Assembly (NCBI GenBank): GCA_009103225.1 | Contig: RHPI01002615.1 | Span: 17,535 to 81,534, forward strand | DNA: 64,000 nucleotides | DNA from: Chlorokybus atmophyticus | Lineage: Eukaryota > Streptophyta > Chlorokybophyceae > Chlorokybales > Chlorokybaceae | Direction: 5' to 3' | Shown here: positions 1-11,582 of the stretch, one piece after another | Position numbering within the stretch: the stretch's first letter is position 1 | How the letters are laid out: each line of letters begins with the position of its first letter | Program-made: the position numbers and the translations under genes | Notes under the pieces: generated by a model | Told to the model about the DNA's origin: nothing | Database searches by the model: none | What the model saw: only the letters and a program-made list of their open reading frames with translations

Positions 1-2540
1 TCCCCCCATCTCTTCAGAGACGTGCACATGCACACACGTAGAGCATGCGCGCACGCAGGTGTGTATACTGCCCCCCATGCTGCAAGCCGTTGCTGAAAAG
101 AGCGAACCAGATTCCAATGCAAGCCTTTCTTTGCACACGCAAGCACTACCTCGCCTCAGCTGCTTCGCCAACCAATTCAAAAATGCGATGAGTGTGTATG
201 TGCGCACGCGTATAAGCGAGCGTGCATGCATGCATGTGCATGCCTGGCGTGTGCAAGCACAATATGCACAAACTCATACCCACGGTGTCAAGCCTTTCCA
301 ATACATGCACGTGCAGGACCTGCACAGTAGCTAGGATGTGGCACTCAATGTATTGGGAAGAGCGGACATCTGGCTATGATAGCTATGCAACTTTGTGTTG
401 TGTGTGTGTGTGTGTGTGTGTGTGTGATAGAGTGTTCGATTGTTGAAGTGCATGCATGCTTACGCTTGTATACTGTAGGTGGGGTACTTAACTTGCACTA
501 GGGTTTGAGTAGGTAGTTACCACTAGAGTAGTTGTTGGTTGATGTAGGTGCATATCAATTGTTAACGCTATACTAATCATGCAATCCACAGTGTTCATGT
601 TAATTGATGTGGTTGTATTGTGTGCATGTCTGCCAGAGTTTCTATAGGCAACGTGAAGGCTAGCACTTTTTCTGGCATAAATATGCATGTCCTATCTTCG
701 TGGATTCATGGCCTGGAAAACGTCAGGCCATCAGTGTGCAGGGCGGCTGCTGAGAACGCCAAGGCTATGGCGACCTTCCATGCTTGCCTAGAAGCGACCA
801 GCATGACCAGGCCAGCGGCGTGGCCTGGTGCTATTGGTATGGAGCACCAGGCCGCCCGACAGGCCACCAGCGGCGGCCTAACTGCGGTTAGCTGCAGCTT
901 AATTGTTGCAGCTGACCACAGTTAGCCAAAACATAGTTGCAGTGCCGCAATTTTAACTGTTATCAGTTTTTTCTTTACACTGGTCCCGCAGCCGGCCATC
1001 GCTTACATTATGACAACCGATTAATGACCTGCGGTTAAGCGCCACACATGGTTTATGAAAAGCGCACCAGCCATAGTCCGTTGCCGACCATGGCTTCATT
1101 AACGTGCAAGATTTTTCGTCACATCAATGCTGGTCCGTGAACAAGACCACATTGGTTTAATAAATTTAGGTTTTCGACCGGCACCAACCCTGGCCCGGTT
1201 TTCGGGGGACCGTGCTCCAATTACGTACTGTTTGAACCAGCCCTGGTCCTCGCATATGGACCAAGGCGGGACGTTATAATGGGCTATCGGTCTCATCTTC
1301 AATCGTGCATGACATATACATGTCAAACAATGCTTGACGGTGCAAGTCGTAATGACCTTTGCATATATTATCATAAACAAGATTTGTTGATTATCTAATG
1401 TTAAAATGAGACGATTGCTACAAGAAACACACATGCACATTCATACTTTACAGGCTGATATGTGTTAACACCAATGCGTACGCATGAAAGTTGCAATATA
1501 GCATAAACATATGCTTGACAATGAATATTTATAAAATATTTAATTATTAAATAATGCATAAATATCACGCAATGTAGGCTACACCAAATAATCTCATATT
1601 GACACATATACTCGGTGGTGTCCTTGTAATTTATACTTGGTTTTATACGCTCCGATGCAGAGCGTATAAAGAACCTCTGAGTTCTTTAAACATGGTAATT
1701 AATCTACCACATTAGTCAACTCACATGAGTGAGTCCAATCTTGTTACTGAGCACCACTGACGAATCGTCAGAGTTGCTCTTCGGGATCATCATCATCTTA
1801 ATACGCAGATTGGCAATCTAAGATTGCGCATGCACCGTCAATGCATGGCTGCAGTGTAACAAGTAGAACTGCATCCGCTGCATCACTGGTACACGAGGTG
1901 GTACGGTACCACTGGTACCCAGATGGACCATGTGTACCATTGGATCACAGGTACATCCTGCACTGGAGTACATAAAGCGTACCGTACTATTAAACACATC
2001 TAGCATTGAGCAAAAGTACCGCTCGTCAAGCTTCCACGGTACCATAGAACACTGGCCGACTTGCGCGTCATCAATGTCAATCGGCACCTTCGAGTACATC
2101 GCAGGTACGTGTCCACGGTGTACTGGCCCCGCGCCGTGCCACCCCCCGTGGTGGCCCACTGGTGCTGGAAGCACTGGAAGGCCGTTTTTGACCCACGACA
2201 GACACGCGACCCGTCGTCCACTGCTGCTGGGTCCCAACGAGATTCCTCTGCCCTGCCCGCTCATCACATTTTGGCGCGAAAGACTTCCTGGCATCCTCTG
2301 GGCTGGAAGAACACGTGCGTCTGGACGCTACGCCAATGACGCGTTCGTTAGGTAGTACCCTACCAAGTTCACATCATCCTTTCAGACCATAAGCACGTTA
2401 TGTGAAATGAGACAGAACATGCGTACGTTATGGTGCTGGCAGCTCTTGGGCCACTACAAGAGGAGGGCACTCCGTAGCCTCAATGGCATTGTGTCCGTGT
2501 CCTCATAAGCGGATCTCTGGTGTGCGTACGTGCGGGAATC
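1..2540. other. Intergenic region without a supported gene
   Basis: No open frame here shows recognisable protein motifs, and overlapping open frames on both strands around 1818-2355 look like by-products of a GGTAC-rich repeat patch. The stretch holds a TG microsatellite (394-426), a GGCC-rich patch (about 710-880) and AT-rich DNA (about 1490-1700). It ends in the promoter region of the serine acetyltransferase gene. Confidence 0.6.
394..426. repeat. (TG)n microsatellite
   Basis: Uninterrupted TG dinucleotides for about 30 bases. The same dinucleotide dominates many introns in this window. Confidence 0.95.
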
Positions 2541-2695
2541 CGAGCTAGGGTTATTGGTATCCGCCGCCGCCACCACGGCCGCCTCCTCTACGCCCAGGAT
2601 AGGCTGATTGGTGGTGGCAGAGTTGTGCACTTAAGGTGCGGTTGTCGAGAGAGAGCGTAGCAGCTACTTACTTGCATTTTCGGAGGTCTGCTGTG

Positions 2696-4544
2696 ATGGC
2701 GGCGGTTGCGGCAGCTGGTGCTGCTGTCGTGGCCAGGAGGGTAGCGTTGTCGGCTTCATCTCCGTCGTCCTCCTCGCCGTCAGCGTCGCCCATCGGAGAT
2801 GCTTGGAAGGGAGCTTCCCGCCATGCGCAAAGCACGCTGCGCTTGCCTGCACACAGGCAGGCCGACGCCTGGCAACTGTCCAGCGTCCCTGGCTTTGGCG
2901 CTGTGGAGGCCAAGCCGCAGCAGGAGCGCCAGGCGCCTGGGACAGTTGCCCTGCTCACGCCGCCCGAAAGAGACTTGTTGATCTTCTCCTCCCCTGAACC
3001 CGCTGCTGCCACACCTTCTGTACAGGAACGTCATCCTAGTGGTGACTTGATGCCCCTAGAGCAGGACCCCACTCTTGCCAAGCGCTGGGACCGGTCCAAC
3101 GATTGGCTGTGGCACACTGTGCGCAGCGAAGCACGCCGAGACTCCGAGCAGGTACTGATAGTTGTGCAGGGTGTTGACAGAGAAACGGGCATGCAGTGGT
3201 CTAGGATGTCAATCTCAGCATGTTTGACTGAGTCGTCGCACATGCCACTCACTAGGCTTAGTCAAACCTGTTGTATTGTTGCATGCACCGTTAGCATCGC
3301 CCAGCCTGCTGTTGTCCGCCGTAATCATCTTTATCAGATGATGCCTATTTTCTGTATATCTGACTTGCATGTCTACAGGAGCCTGCGCTGGCGAGTTTCT
3401 TGTATTCCACAATTTTGGCGCACAAGTCGTTGGAGCGGGCGTTGGCTTTTCATTTAGCCAACAAGCTGTCGTCCAGCACGCTGCTCAGCACTCAGCTGTT
3501 TGCGCTGTTTAGTGAAGCCCTCCACGCAGATGAACGAATTGCTGAGTGTTTTAGAGCCGATATGCTAGCTGTCAAGGAACGTGACCCTGCCTGCGCATCC
3601 TACTCGCAGTGCCTGCTGTACTTCAAGGGGTTTTTAGCACTTCAGGTACTGAGGCATGTGTGATGTTGTTCAAGACTTACAGTGGACAATTTTGTGCCCA
3701 TTGCAGATGTTGACTGATCACATGCTGTGTACAGTCCCATCGTGTCGCTCATCGCATGTGGAGCCAAGGCCGGCGGGCACTTGCGTTGTGCCTGCAGTCG
3801 CGCATCTCCGATGTATTCCATATGGACATTCATCCAGCTGCCAAAATTGGCAAAGCTGTCCTGTTTGACCACGCCACTGGAGTTGTGATTGGAGAAACTG
3901 CAGTCATCGGTGATGATGTGTCCATCCTGCACAATGTGACCTTAGGAGGTACTGGAGCATCAGCTGGGGACCGGCATCCCAAAGTTGGCAATGGCGTGCT
4001 CATCGGTGCTGGTGTTGTCATACTGGTGAGTCTGGTGGTGGCAGTTGTCAACCGGCCATGCGCTTATTATGGGTGCTGACACCAAAGTCAACGCAGGGCA
4101 ACATTAAGATTGGTGATGGCTCGCGCATTGGCGCTGGTTCAGTTGTTATTCATGATATCCCGGAAAACTGCACAGCAGGTAGAGGTTATTGTATCTTCCG
4201 TTGTGTGTGGCCAGTGTGCGTGGTCTATATATTGTATAACTTCCGTTGTGTGTGTCTTGTCACTACTATGTTGAGCGCAGCATGCATGTAGACACTTGCT
4301 AAGTCAGATTGTCTTCTGCAGTTGGCGTCCCTGCTCGCGTGATCAACTCCAAGAAATTGCCCGCCTCTCAAACACCTGCACACATGATGGATCAGGTCAG
4401 TCACACGATCCCCAAGAAACCAGTCATTGTAGGGGATGGTTTTGCGATGCAGAGTGTAGTGCTTTGTTGTTACCTCATGTACTGATCGTGTCCTTTGTGA
4501 TGGCACAGACTACGGATTTAATGTGGTCCGATTATGTCATTTGA
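2696..4544 (+). CDS. Serine O-acetyltransferase (plant SAT family)
   Basis: Six exons: 2696-3151, 3379-3645, 3735-4025, 4097-4178, 4322-4395, 4509-4544, giving 401 aa. The enzyme transfers acetyl from acetyl-CoA to L-serine, making O-acetylserine for cysteine synthesis. Seen: an Ala/Ser-rich N-terminus of about 75 residues that could be an organellar transit peptide; the helical SATase N-domain (WHTVRSEA, then SFLYSTILAHKSLERAL); and the left-handed beta-helix with HRVAHRMW, VFHMDIHPAAKIG, DHATGVVIGETA and SILHNVTLGGTG, which carry the catalytic His/Asp region. It ends in WSDYVI, the C-terminal tail typical of plant SATs that docks O-acetylserine(thiol)lyase. Intron phases agree throughout. 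The start is the first in-frame ATG after upstream sequence, with a TTAGGGTT-like box about 150 bp before it. In plants SAT is feedback-inhibited by cysteine through this tail. Identity is secure; the target compartment is not. Confidence 0.93.
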
Positions 4545-7085
4545 AATGGAGTGGCTGGAGCAATGCCCGTTTTGCAAAAGTGGCACTGAGTTTGCCAATT
4601 CCACTGTCAGTGTTAGCTGACAATGGCTGGGTCAGTGGTTTTGCGACTCGTGGAGGCTCTCACCGTAGTCAGTCTGTGCAGTTCAAGTGGAAAAGTGGTG
4701 TGTAAGGAGGTAGACGGCGGTAATGCAGATATTGCTGCCTATGTTTATTTGTAGATAAAATACTCTGGGAAGTTTACGGCACTAGTAGAATTTTTGGTAT
4801 CAGAGTTTATGATTGACGTCTGTACACAACGCTAGCAGGATACATCCTCCCATTCCCGTGGGCTCAATGAATGTGAATGTGAGTGTTAATGTGCATGCCT
4901 GTGCAGTTGGATTGTTATCAGCGTGTATCTGGTCTACATCACTTCGCAAAGGACATTGGTTGCATTGTATAGACAACTGTGCTCTGAACGACTGTATCAT
5001 TTTGTGTATTTTCTGCGCGCAACCGGTATACGGGCTGTCATCCTTTGCATTGTAGCTTCCTGGGTATTGTGGCGATTTGGCGAGTATACAGGTGCAGTAC
5101 GTGTTGGAAGATTTTACCCTTGCTATCTGCAACGCCATCCGATGGTAGTACCACGCTATCTACCTACCATGTGTGTACAAAAGATGCTATGCGCAAATCT
5201 GCACACGTGATGATGCTTCCTGCTACAAATGTTTCCCACGTGCTGTATGTTCTATGCATGTACGTGCATCCCTTCCACAGACATTGTTCGTGTTGACATG
5301 CCATGTCAGCATTATATGGTGTAAGTGGTTAGGCTTCTTTTACTTTGCGGTACTTCGTTCTTGCATATATATACGCATTCGCACCTCGTTCAACGCATGC
5401 ACAATGTGCGTTGCATATGTGTGAGGGAGACTTTACGATAGCATAGTGCGCTATACACAACCTTATACATATGCACATTTAGTTTTTTTGTGTTATATGT
5501 AGTGTAAGTGAAAAAGATAACCTTACATCATCCAGGCAAAGCGGCTGTGAGTGGAGCTTCAGCTTGTGTTATTATCACCCATTGTTTTTCACTTACTCAT
5601 TGAAGTATTGCAATTGTCGGTGATTTATTTAAGTACATGAGATGAAAGGATGTTAGTTGATGCAAGATATGCGCAATGCAATTTTATCATGCATTATGCG
5701 GAAGCACATAAGCGCACACACAAACAGCATGCAAGCGTGATCATATGCCACCGGGCTAATATCTACTGTTCATTGCTACCTTACACGCTACCCTACCTTA
5801 GACCTCCCCGTTAGACATGCATGTTAGTGTCAATTATCTGCACAACAGCATGGCAGCGTCAACAACGATCTTCAGTGGCGGTAGCGGTGCAACAGCAGCA
5901 ACGCAACATGCAGCATGTGCATAACATGGGCCTCATATTACTCATTCTCCCCCCCTCTGTCCCTCCCTCCCTCCCTCCCTCCCTCTGTCATCCTCCTCTC
6001 TCCCCCTCCTCTTCCCTCCTCCTTCTCCTCTCCCTCCTCCACCTCCCTCTCCTCTTCTTCCTCCGTGTGAAGATCGCATCAATATTGCGCAACTTTGCAA
6101 TATAACGTGTTTTTATACACATACAACTGCTTCACGTTATTTTCGTGTTAATAATGTGCACGGATGTGCGAAATTGTGTCATGTCAGTTACCATGGAACA
6201 AATATGCATGCGTCTATATATGTCGTCTGTTATGAAAGGCTATGCATGCGTTATCGCGTTGCACAATGTGATACTGCATGCTCATGCAATTGCACACAGA
6301 TTCCCACGACATTCAATTTTATCAAATAAAGTCATTGCAAGGTACATGAACGATAAAAATATGTAAATGTATAAAAAGCCCTACATCATGCAAAAGGTAT
6401 GTATACTATCTATTAGCAGTGGAAAATAATTGTGGTTGATGATTTTACCAATTTATGTTTGATACATTTTATGACGCCGTGTTACGCGTTTGATACACGT
6501 AATATGCATGTGTATACATATATTTATTTTATAAGCATGTATGCACGTACATTATCTGTTACAACGGTACAATAATGATGTGATTACGTTGCTCAATACA
6601 AACATGAAGATAGCATCCAGCAGCACAACCCAAAAAAATTCCAAAAACATAATGTAATATGTAATGCTTACTCGGGCATGGAGCTTTCATACATATAATT
6701 AAATTGGCAGAACTTAGCACTGTAAATTAACATTGATTAATGCTCCAGACTTAACCTAACAAACGAGTTTACACGTACCACCAGCACATATTGTGTCCGT
6801 TCATTCACGTACTGCCAATGTATAGCAAAACCAGTATACCTTATACTACATCGGTAGTGTATGAAGTCAAGTCAACATCCATGGCATCATTGACCGTCAA
6901 TTGTCACAGCAGCAAAAGCTTTTCACGAGATATTTAACCACCCAGCCGGTGTCTGAGCGCACTTTTCGGTCAGCCGCCGTGTTCAAACCGGCGGCGCCGC
7001 TGTTTGTTTGCACAAAGCCGCGGCCAACAGCAAAAGTGGCGGCGGCGGAAGGAAGAGTTGTTCTTTAGAAGAAACGCGAGCGGTG
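4545..7085. other. Intergenic spacer
   Basis: No supported gene. It includes the 3' flank of the serine acetyltransferase gene, a long pyrimidine-only tract (5945-6063) and AT-rich DNA with short TA/CATG runs (about 6100-6900). Open frames here lack family motifs and codon bias. Confidence 0.55.
5945..6063. repeat. Polypyrimidine tract, CCCT/CTCC-rich
   Basis: About 120 bases nearly free of purines on the + strand, with consecutive CCCT units followed by degenerate CTC/CTT runs. Such mirror-like polypurine/polypyrimidine DNA can form triplexes. No gene overlaps it. Confidence 0.85.
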
Positions 7086-7171
7086 GCAATTAGGGTTCCG
7101 GCGGCGGCGGCGGCGGCGGCGACGGGGAGGACGTTGTCGGGGTGGGGCCTAGTGTGTGGTGTACGTGAGAG
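7083..7171 (+). promoter_or_regulatory. Telo-box and 5' leader of the RRM gene
   Basis: A TTAGGGTT box lies at about 7090, some 80 bp before the ATG at 7172, followed by a GGC-repeat leader. Telo-boxes are known in plant promoters of translation and RNA-handling genes. Function here is inferred from position only. Confidence 0.4.
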
Positions 7172-8186
7172 ATGGCCGTGTTGTTGAGGCGGGCCGGAGC
7201 GGCCCTGAGGCTGTCGGCGCTGGGCGGCGAGTCCGGGCAGCTGTCGCTGCTGCAGCGGGCGGTGAGGGGCTGCGCCACAGAGGCTGGCCAGCATGACGGC
7301 CCCAGGGGTGGGCTCCCCAACAGCAGGGTTTTCGTCGGCGGCATCAGCTGGAGCATCACCGAGGACGACCTTAAGCAGGTGTTCAGCGAGATGGGAGAAG
7401 TCGTGGATGGTAAGCGCACCTGAGAAGTGTTGCTGCTGTTCCTTTCCGTTTTGCTGCCGTGCATGCATGCCTACAGTCAATTGCTAACTGTTGGCGCTTA
7501 GCCGAGTTTGTGCTCACAATGGAGCCTTAGAAACCTGTTGTATAAGTGGTCAGCATGCCTCGCGTGGATGTCTGCTTGGTTACACCAATCTGATCTCGTA
7601 GTGTTCATGCTGATACCTGCGTCAGTTGTAATTGCTGCCCACAGGTACCACTTAAAATGACTTGTTTGTCGGCGTGGTGGGTTCATGCAAGCACTCATGT
7701 TTTGTCTGTGCTCTTCTGCTCTGCAGCCAAGGTTGTGAGGGAGAGGGAGACTGACAGGTCAAGAGGGTTTGGTTTTGTCACATTTGCTGACGCAGAGCAG
7801 GCGCAGAAGGCTATTGAAGCACTCGACGGCAGGGTATGTGTATGTTGTATGCCCATTGCGATCTCTCTGCTTTCCACATCAATCCCACGTTGAAGTAGTG
7901 GAACTCAATGTCTCATTTGTAACATCATTCTCAGGATGTTGGCGGTCGCGTCATTCGCGTTGACTTCGCCAAGGAGCAAAGTCCGCGCGAGTTCAACAGC
8001 AACTCTAGGCCTCCGCGTGGCGACCGATCCGGCGGCTTCAGGGGTGGCGATGATCGTCGCGGGGGCGGCGGCGGCTACAGAGGCGGCGGCGGCGGGTACG
8101 GTGGTGGCGGCGGCGGCTATGGCGGTGGTGGCGGCGGCTATGGTGGCGGTGGTGGCAGGCGTCCGCGCGACAACGATGAGTACTGA
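7172..8186 (+). CDS. Glycine-rich RNA-binding protein, single RRM, probably organellar
   Basis: Three exons: 7172-7409, 7727-7833, 7935-8186, giving 198 aa. Seen: a basic N-terminus of about 45 residues with Arg and no acidic residues until ERS-like positions ([15 protein letters not shown]), typical of mitochondrial presequences; then an RRM from about residue 52 with RNP2 (RVFVGGIS) and RNP1 (RGFGFVTF); then a C-terminal third made of GGGGGY repeats ending in RRPRDNDEY. This is the architecture of plant GR-RBPs of the mitochondrial class, which bind RNA during editing, splicing or cold response. Intron phases match (1, 0). The glycine-rich tail is encoded by imperfect GGCGGCGGC repeats, so its length is likely to vary between strains. 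Targeting is inferred. Confidence 0.9.
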
Positions 8187-8752
8187 AAACTGCGCTGTGC
8201 AAGTGTGTGCACACACAATCATGGTAGGACAGGCTTGTTGTACTTGAAGAGGATTGTGGGGCCGGAAGCCATGTCTCATGTGTAGGCCTTTGTGCGTTGA
8301 TGGGTTCCTCCTTGTTAGAAGACGGCTGTCTTGTAATACTGCCAATAGCAACAGCTGTCTCGGTGCATTGCGCAGCGGCAATGCAAGCCACAGGATTGTA
8401 GGTGATTGCTAGGTTTTCCTTTGTTTGCAGAGACCCCCCTGGTTAATGTCTATTGCTCTTCTGGTCGCGGCTCTGATCATGATTCCACTTGGGTGTGCAA
8501 TGGCAGATTTTGTCTTGTAGTCCTGTGCTGTTAATTGTTATTATGGCTCAAGTGCTTATTGGTTCATTTGTTTGGCAAGTTGGTGCGCAGCCAAAATTGT
8601 TATCATCCAGTTTGATTAGTCAGGTGCAGATTGTCTGGGAACGCATGCAGCTAGACATGTCGTAGCCAGGACACCTGGTGCAGCAGGCAGTGTGTACAAC
8701 ACAGATACACATTTACTCCATGCACAACGGTATTTACAAGGTGCCATCCTTG
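8187..8752. other. Convergent 3' spacer between RRM gene and DRC9
   Basis: 566 bases separating two convergent stop codons. It should hold both 3' UTRs. No further gene or structure seen. Confidence 0.6.
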
Positions 8753-10749
8753 TCACTTTTTCTTCCCTTTTGGGGACCCTGGCTTCTTCTTATCCCCCTT
8801 GCCACCTGCTGCCTTCTTCTCCTTGGCACCCTTCCCTTTCCCCTTCTTCCCTTTCCCCTCACCCTTGGCAAGAGCCGCCTTCTTCCGCAGGTAGTCCTTC
8901 CTGCCTCTGTAGCCCCTATACCTGCACAATCACCATCCATATGAAGCGTTTCTCTGCTTTTAAGCAGTCTCTGTACTAAGCATAAGCCAGTCCCTTGTTA
9001 ATGAATGAAGTATACTTGTTGAAATGTTTGCTGTGGAACTGTGTGTGCTTATGTGTGTTTTCAATGCCGTGCATGACTGTACCTCGCTTGTATCTTGATC
9101 GCCGCACACGTCCTCCTCTCATGCTCTGCTGCTGCGGCTGCCGCCTCCTCCGCCCTGTTACTATATGGTTAGTTGCTTGTTGTGTGGCACTGTAAGCAGA
9201 ACCAGTCTGAAAAACAAACAGCATGGACAAGGCATGCGCATGTGCACGTTATCTACCTGATCCTCTCTTCCTCTTCAATGGCCTCCTGCTTTGCTCGTCG
9301 TTCCTCGAGATCCTTGAGCTTGAGTGCCTCTCTTTGATGCGCGAGCTTAAGCGCTTCAAGCTCTCGGTCCGTGCTAAGCGTGTCGGCCTCGTGTCTTCCC
9401 ATCCACCTGAGAGCCTCCTCCTGTACCGCCACGTGGCGCTTCTTCAGCCACTCCCCCGCGCATCCCGCCGCTTGTGTCTCCGCCGCCAGCTGCGCTTTGA
9501 GAGAAGTGATCTCCTCCTCGAGTTGTGTCAATGCGGCCGCACGCACGCGAGCACGGCAACCCGCTGAACCAGCGGACTCTTTACTCGCGTATGCGCCCTC
9601 CAGACTTGTGCGAGCCTTCAGCACCTTCAGCTCCTCTTTTTTAGCAGCAAGAGACTTCTGGCGGGCGCGAACTTCCTCCTCGTGCTTCGCCTTCTTGTCA
9701 ACGAGCTGCTGACGGAGGGCTTTTACTGCTGATGTGGCTGCACGCTCACGCTCCATCACGGCCTGCAACATTGGTAGGAAGACTAGCAAAGTCAGGCACA
9801 CAGGTGCGTGTGCACGTGTGCATGTGTGCGCATGTGTGTTCATGTTCTACTGCACCTATAGCTGTGTGCACAAACACACATGAACACACACACGCGCGCG
9901 CGCATGCACATGCGTGTACACGCGTGTACATATGCACCCAGCCACGTAACACTCACGCAGACAAGAGAACGCGCGCACACACGCACGCATGCACTTGCAA
10001 ACGCACCCACACATGCACACAAAACAAGCTCTGTCACCTGGGCTGTTGCGCGTGCGAGTGCGTCTGCGCGTGTTGTCTGCAGCAGCGACGTGAACTTCCC
10101 TTCCTCGAGCTCCGCGAGCGCATTGTTGACAAGAGTTATGAGTCGCGCACGCTCGGCGTGGTCCTTGACAAGGTTCTCCGCCACATTGGGACTATCCCTC
10201 AAGTTACGACACAACGCCCTGGTGGACTCCCTCAGCGCCACAGCCACCTCATGCACCTCATCGCTCACATCATGAGCATGGTTCTGGCCCTTGTTCCCGG
10301 CGGCGGTGTTGTTGCCGCCGTCGTTGCTGGCCCTGGCGGCGACCAGAGCCTCGAACCTGGACTCCAACGCCCTCTGCCTGGACAAGGACCTGGCCAGCTC
10401 TGCCCCCGCCCCTGCCCTGGCCTCCTCCGCCTGCTGGGCGGCGTCTGCAGCAAAGGCGCAAGCCAGAGCAAGCTTCTCGGCCGCTGTGCTCAGGACAGCA
10501 CGAGCCCAAAGAGCCTCCACCGCGTCCAGCACAGGATCCTCTGCGTACGTATCATTAGCCTTCTCCTCCTCCTCCTCCGCCTCCTTGTCGTCAATGTCAC
10601 CGGCAGTATTGCTCACCTTCTGGGGCGGGAGGTGGTCCAGCAGCGGCTGCGGCGATGGCGGCAGCGGCGGTCTCATCGTCCTGGTGCGTCTTGGAGGGTG
10701 TGTAGTCGTGGTTGACTGCCAGCGCCTCGGCCACCACCTCCTGGCCCAT
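8753..10749 (-). CDS. DRC9: Dynein regulatory complex subunit 9 (DRC9/IQCG)
   Basis: Exons on the minus strand: 10749-10617, 10540-10038, 9762-9257, 9154-9083, 8921-8753, giving 460 aa. DRC9 is a subunit of the nexin-dynein regulatory complex that links outer doublets of motile flagella and controls dynein. Seen: an Ala/Glu-rich helical N-terminal half, a long coiled coil (KHEEEVRARQKSLAAKKEEL), the block LAHQREALKLKDLEERRAKQ, one IQ motif split by an intron (IKIQARYRGYRGRKDYL), and a terminal Lys/Gly tail ending GKKK. IQCG proteins have this order and this tail. All phases agree. The start at 10749 is the best ATG joined by a good splice to the next exon; an alternative ATG at 10676 exists, and an extra 5' exon cannot be excluded. 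It is divergent from the CDPK gene, 833 bp apart. The intron at 9763-10037 is a long alternating purine-pyrimidine tract. Confidence 0.85.
9783..10023. repeat. Alternating purine-pyrimidine tract inside a DRC9 intron
   Basis: About 240 bases composed almost only of CA, TG, CG and TA steps, including a run of CG dinucleotides near 9895. Such DNA is prone to Z-DNA and cruciforms. It fills nearly the whole intron. Confidence 0.85.
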
Positions 10750-11582
10750 CACGCTGCGGCGCTCACCCTCCACGTCGCCGCCGCTGCCTACACAAAGTCA
10801 CGTGAGAGTGATTTCAGGGCTAAGTTTAGGGCAAGTACTACACTGTACAGGGTACCTACAAACTTTACCCTGTGGTACAAATGGTACAGAACGGCAGTGT
10901 ACCATATACAAATATCCCTATCAAGTGACACACTAGGCCCATTTTGCTAATCAATACGGTACGTTTCAACGACACAGGTGTCGTGAACACCTTTACCGTA
11001 CGCAATCCTCATCATCATATCCAAAACGCAACGACTTGCCTACTTACCGTCTTGACAGGCTGATTGGGACCTGCCATGGAGACTTATGAAATTGCATGGC
11101 TTGTTATCACACGCAACGTTAGCTACGTGTCGCGTGGTCGCGCCTCCATTTGCTGCTACAGAACGCTTTGCGACGAACAAAGTTAGTGAACAGTCACGTT
11201 ATGGCTTTTGCTGCCTTACTATATGCGGCTTCTGAGCAAAACGACACACAAATATTACGCATCAAAATAATAAACGGACTGCTGTTTTCCGCGTGCTGTA
11301 AGCGGCAGCGGCGGTGTCTCTGCGAACATCCTCCTCCTCCGCCGCCGCCGGGGCAGGATTGACGTGGTTGCAGGAAGGCAGAGGAGAGAGCTACCAAGTC
11401 AGTTGAGGTGATTTTAGAGAGAGAAAGAAAGGGGGCCTTTTGTTTTTTCTTGCTGCTGGATGGTGGTTTAGTACTTCCCTGGCAGCTATGGCCAGGAGGC
11501 GGCGGCGGTGGTGAGGGGTGTGGGCAGGGAGGTGCGGGCGGAGGGGGGCGGGGGGGGGGTGGGGTGGTTTGAGGCATAGGCG
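10750..11582. promoter_or_regulatory. Divergent spacer between DRC9 and CDPK
   Basis: 833 bases between two start codons facing away from each other. It holds a GGTAC/GTACC cluster (about 10846-10975), then GC-rich and purine-rich 5' leader sequence of the kinase (11320-11582, with a run of Gs at 11546-11563). Promoter role is inferred from gene orientation. Confidence 0.45.

Noticed and set aside
1818-2355. Overlapping open frames on both strands
   Set aside because: Both run through a GGTAC-rich repeat patch, lack motifs and cannot both be real.
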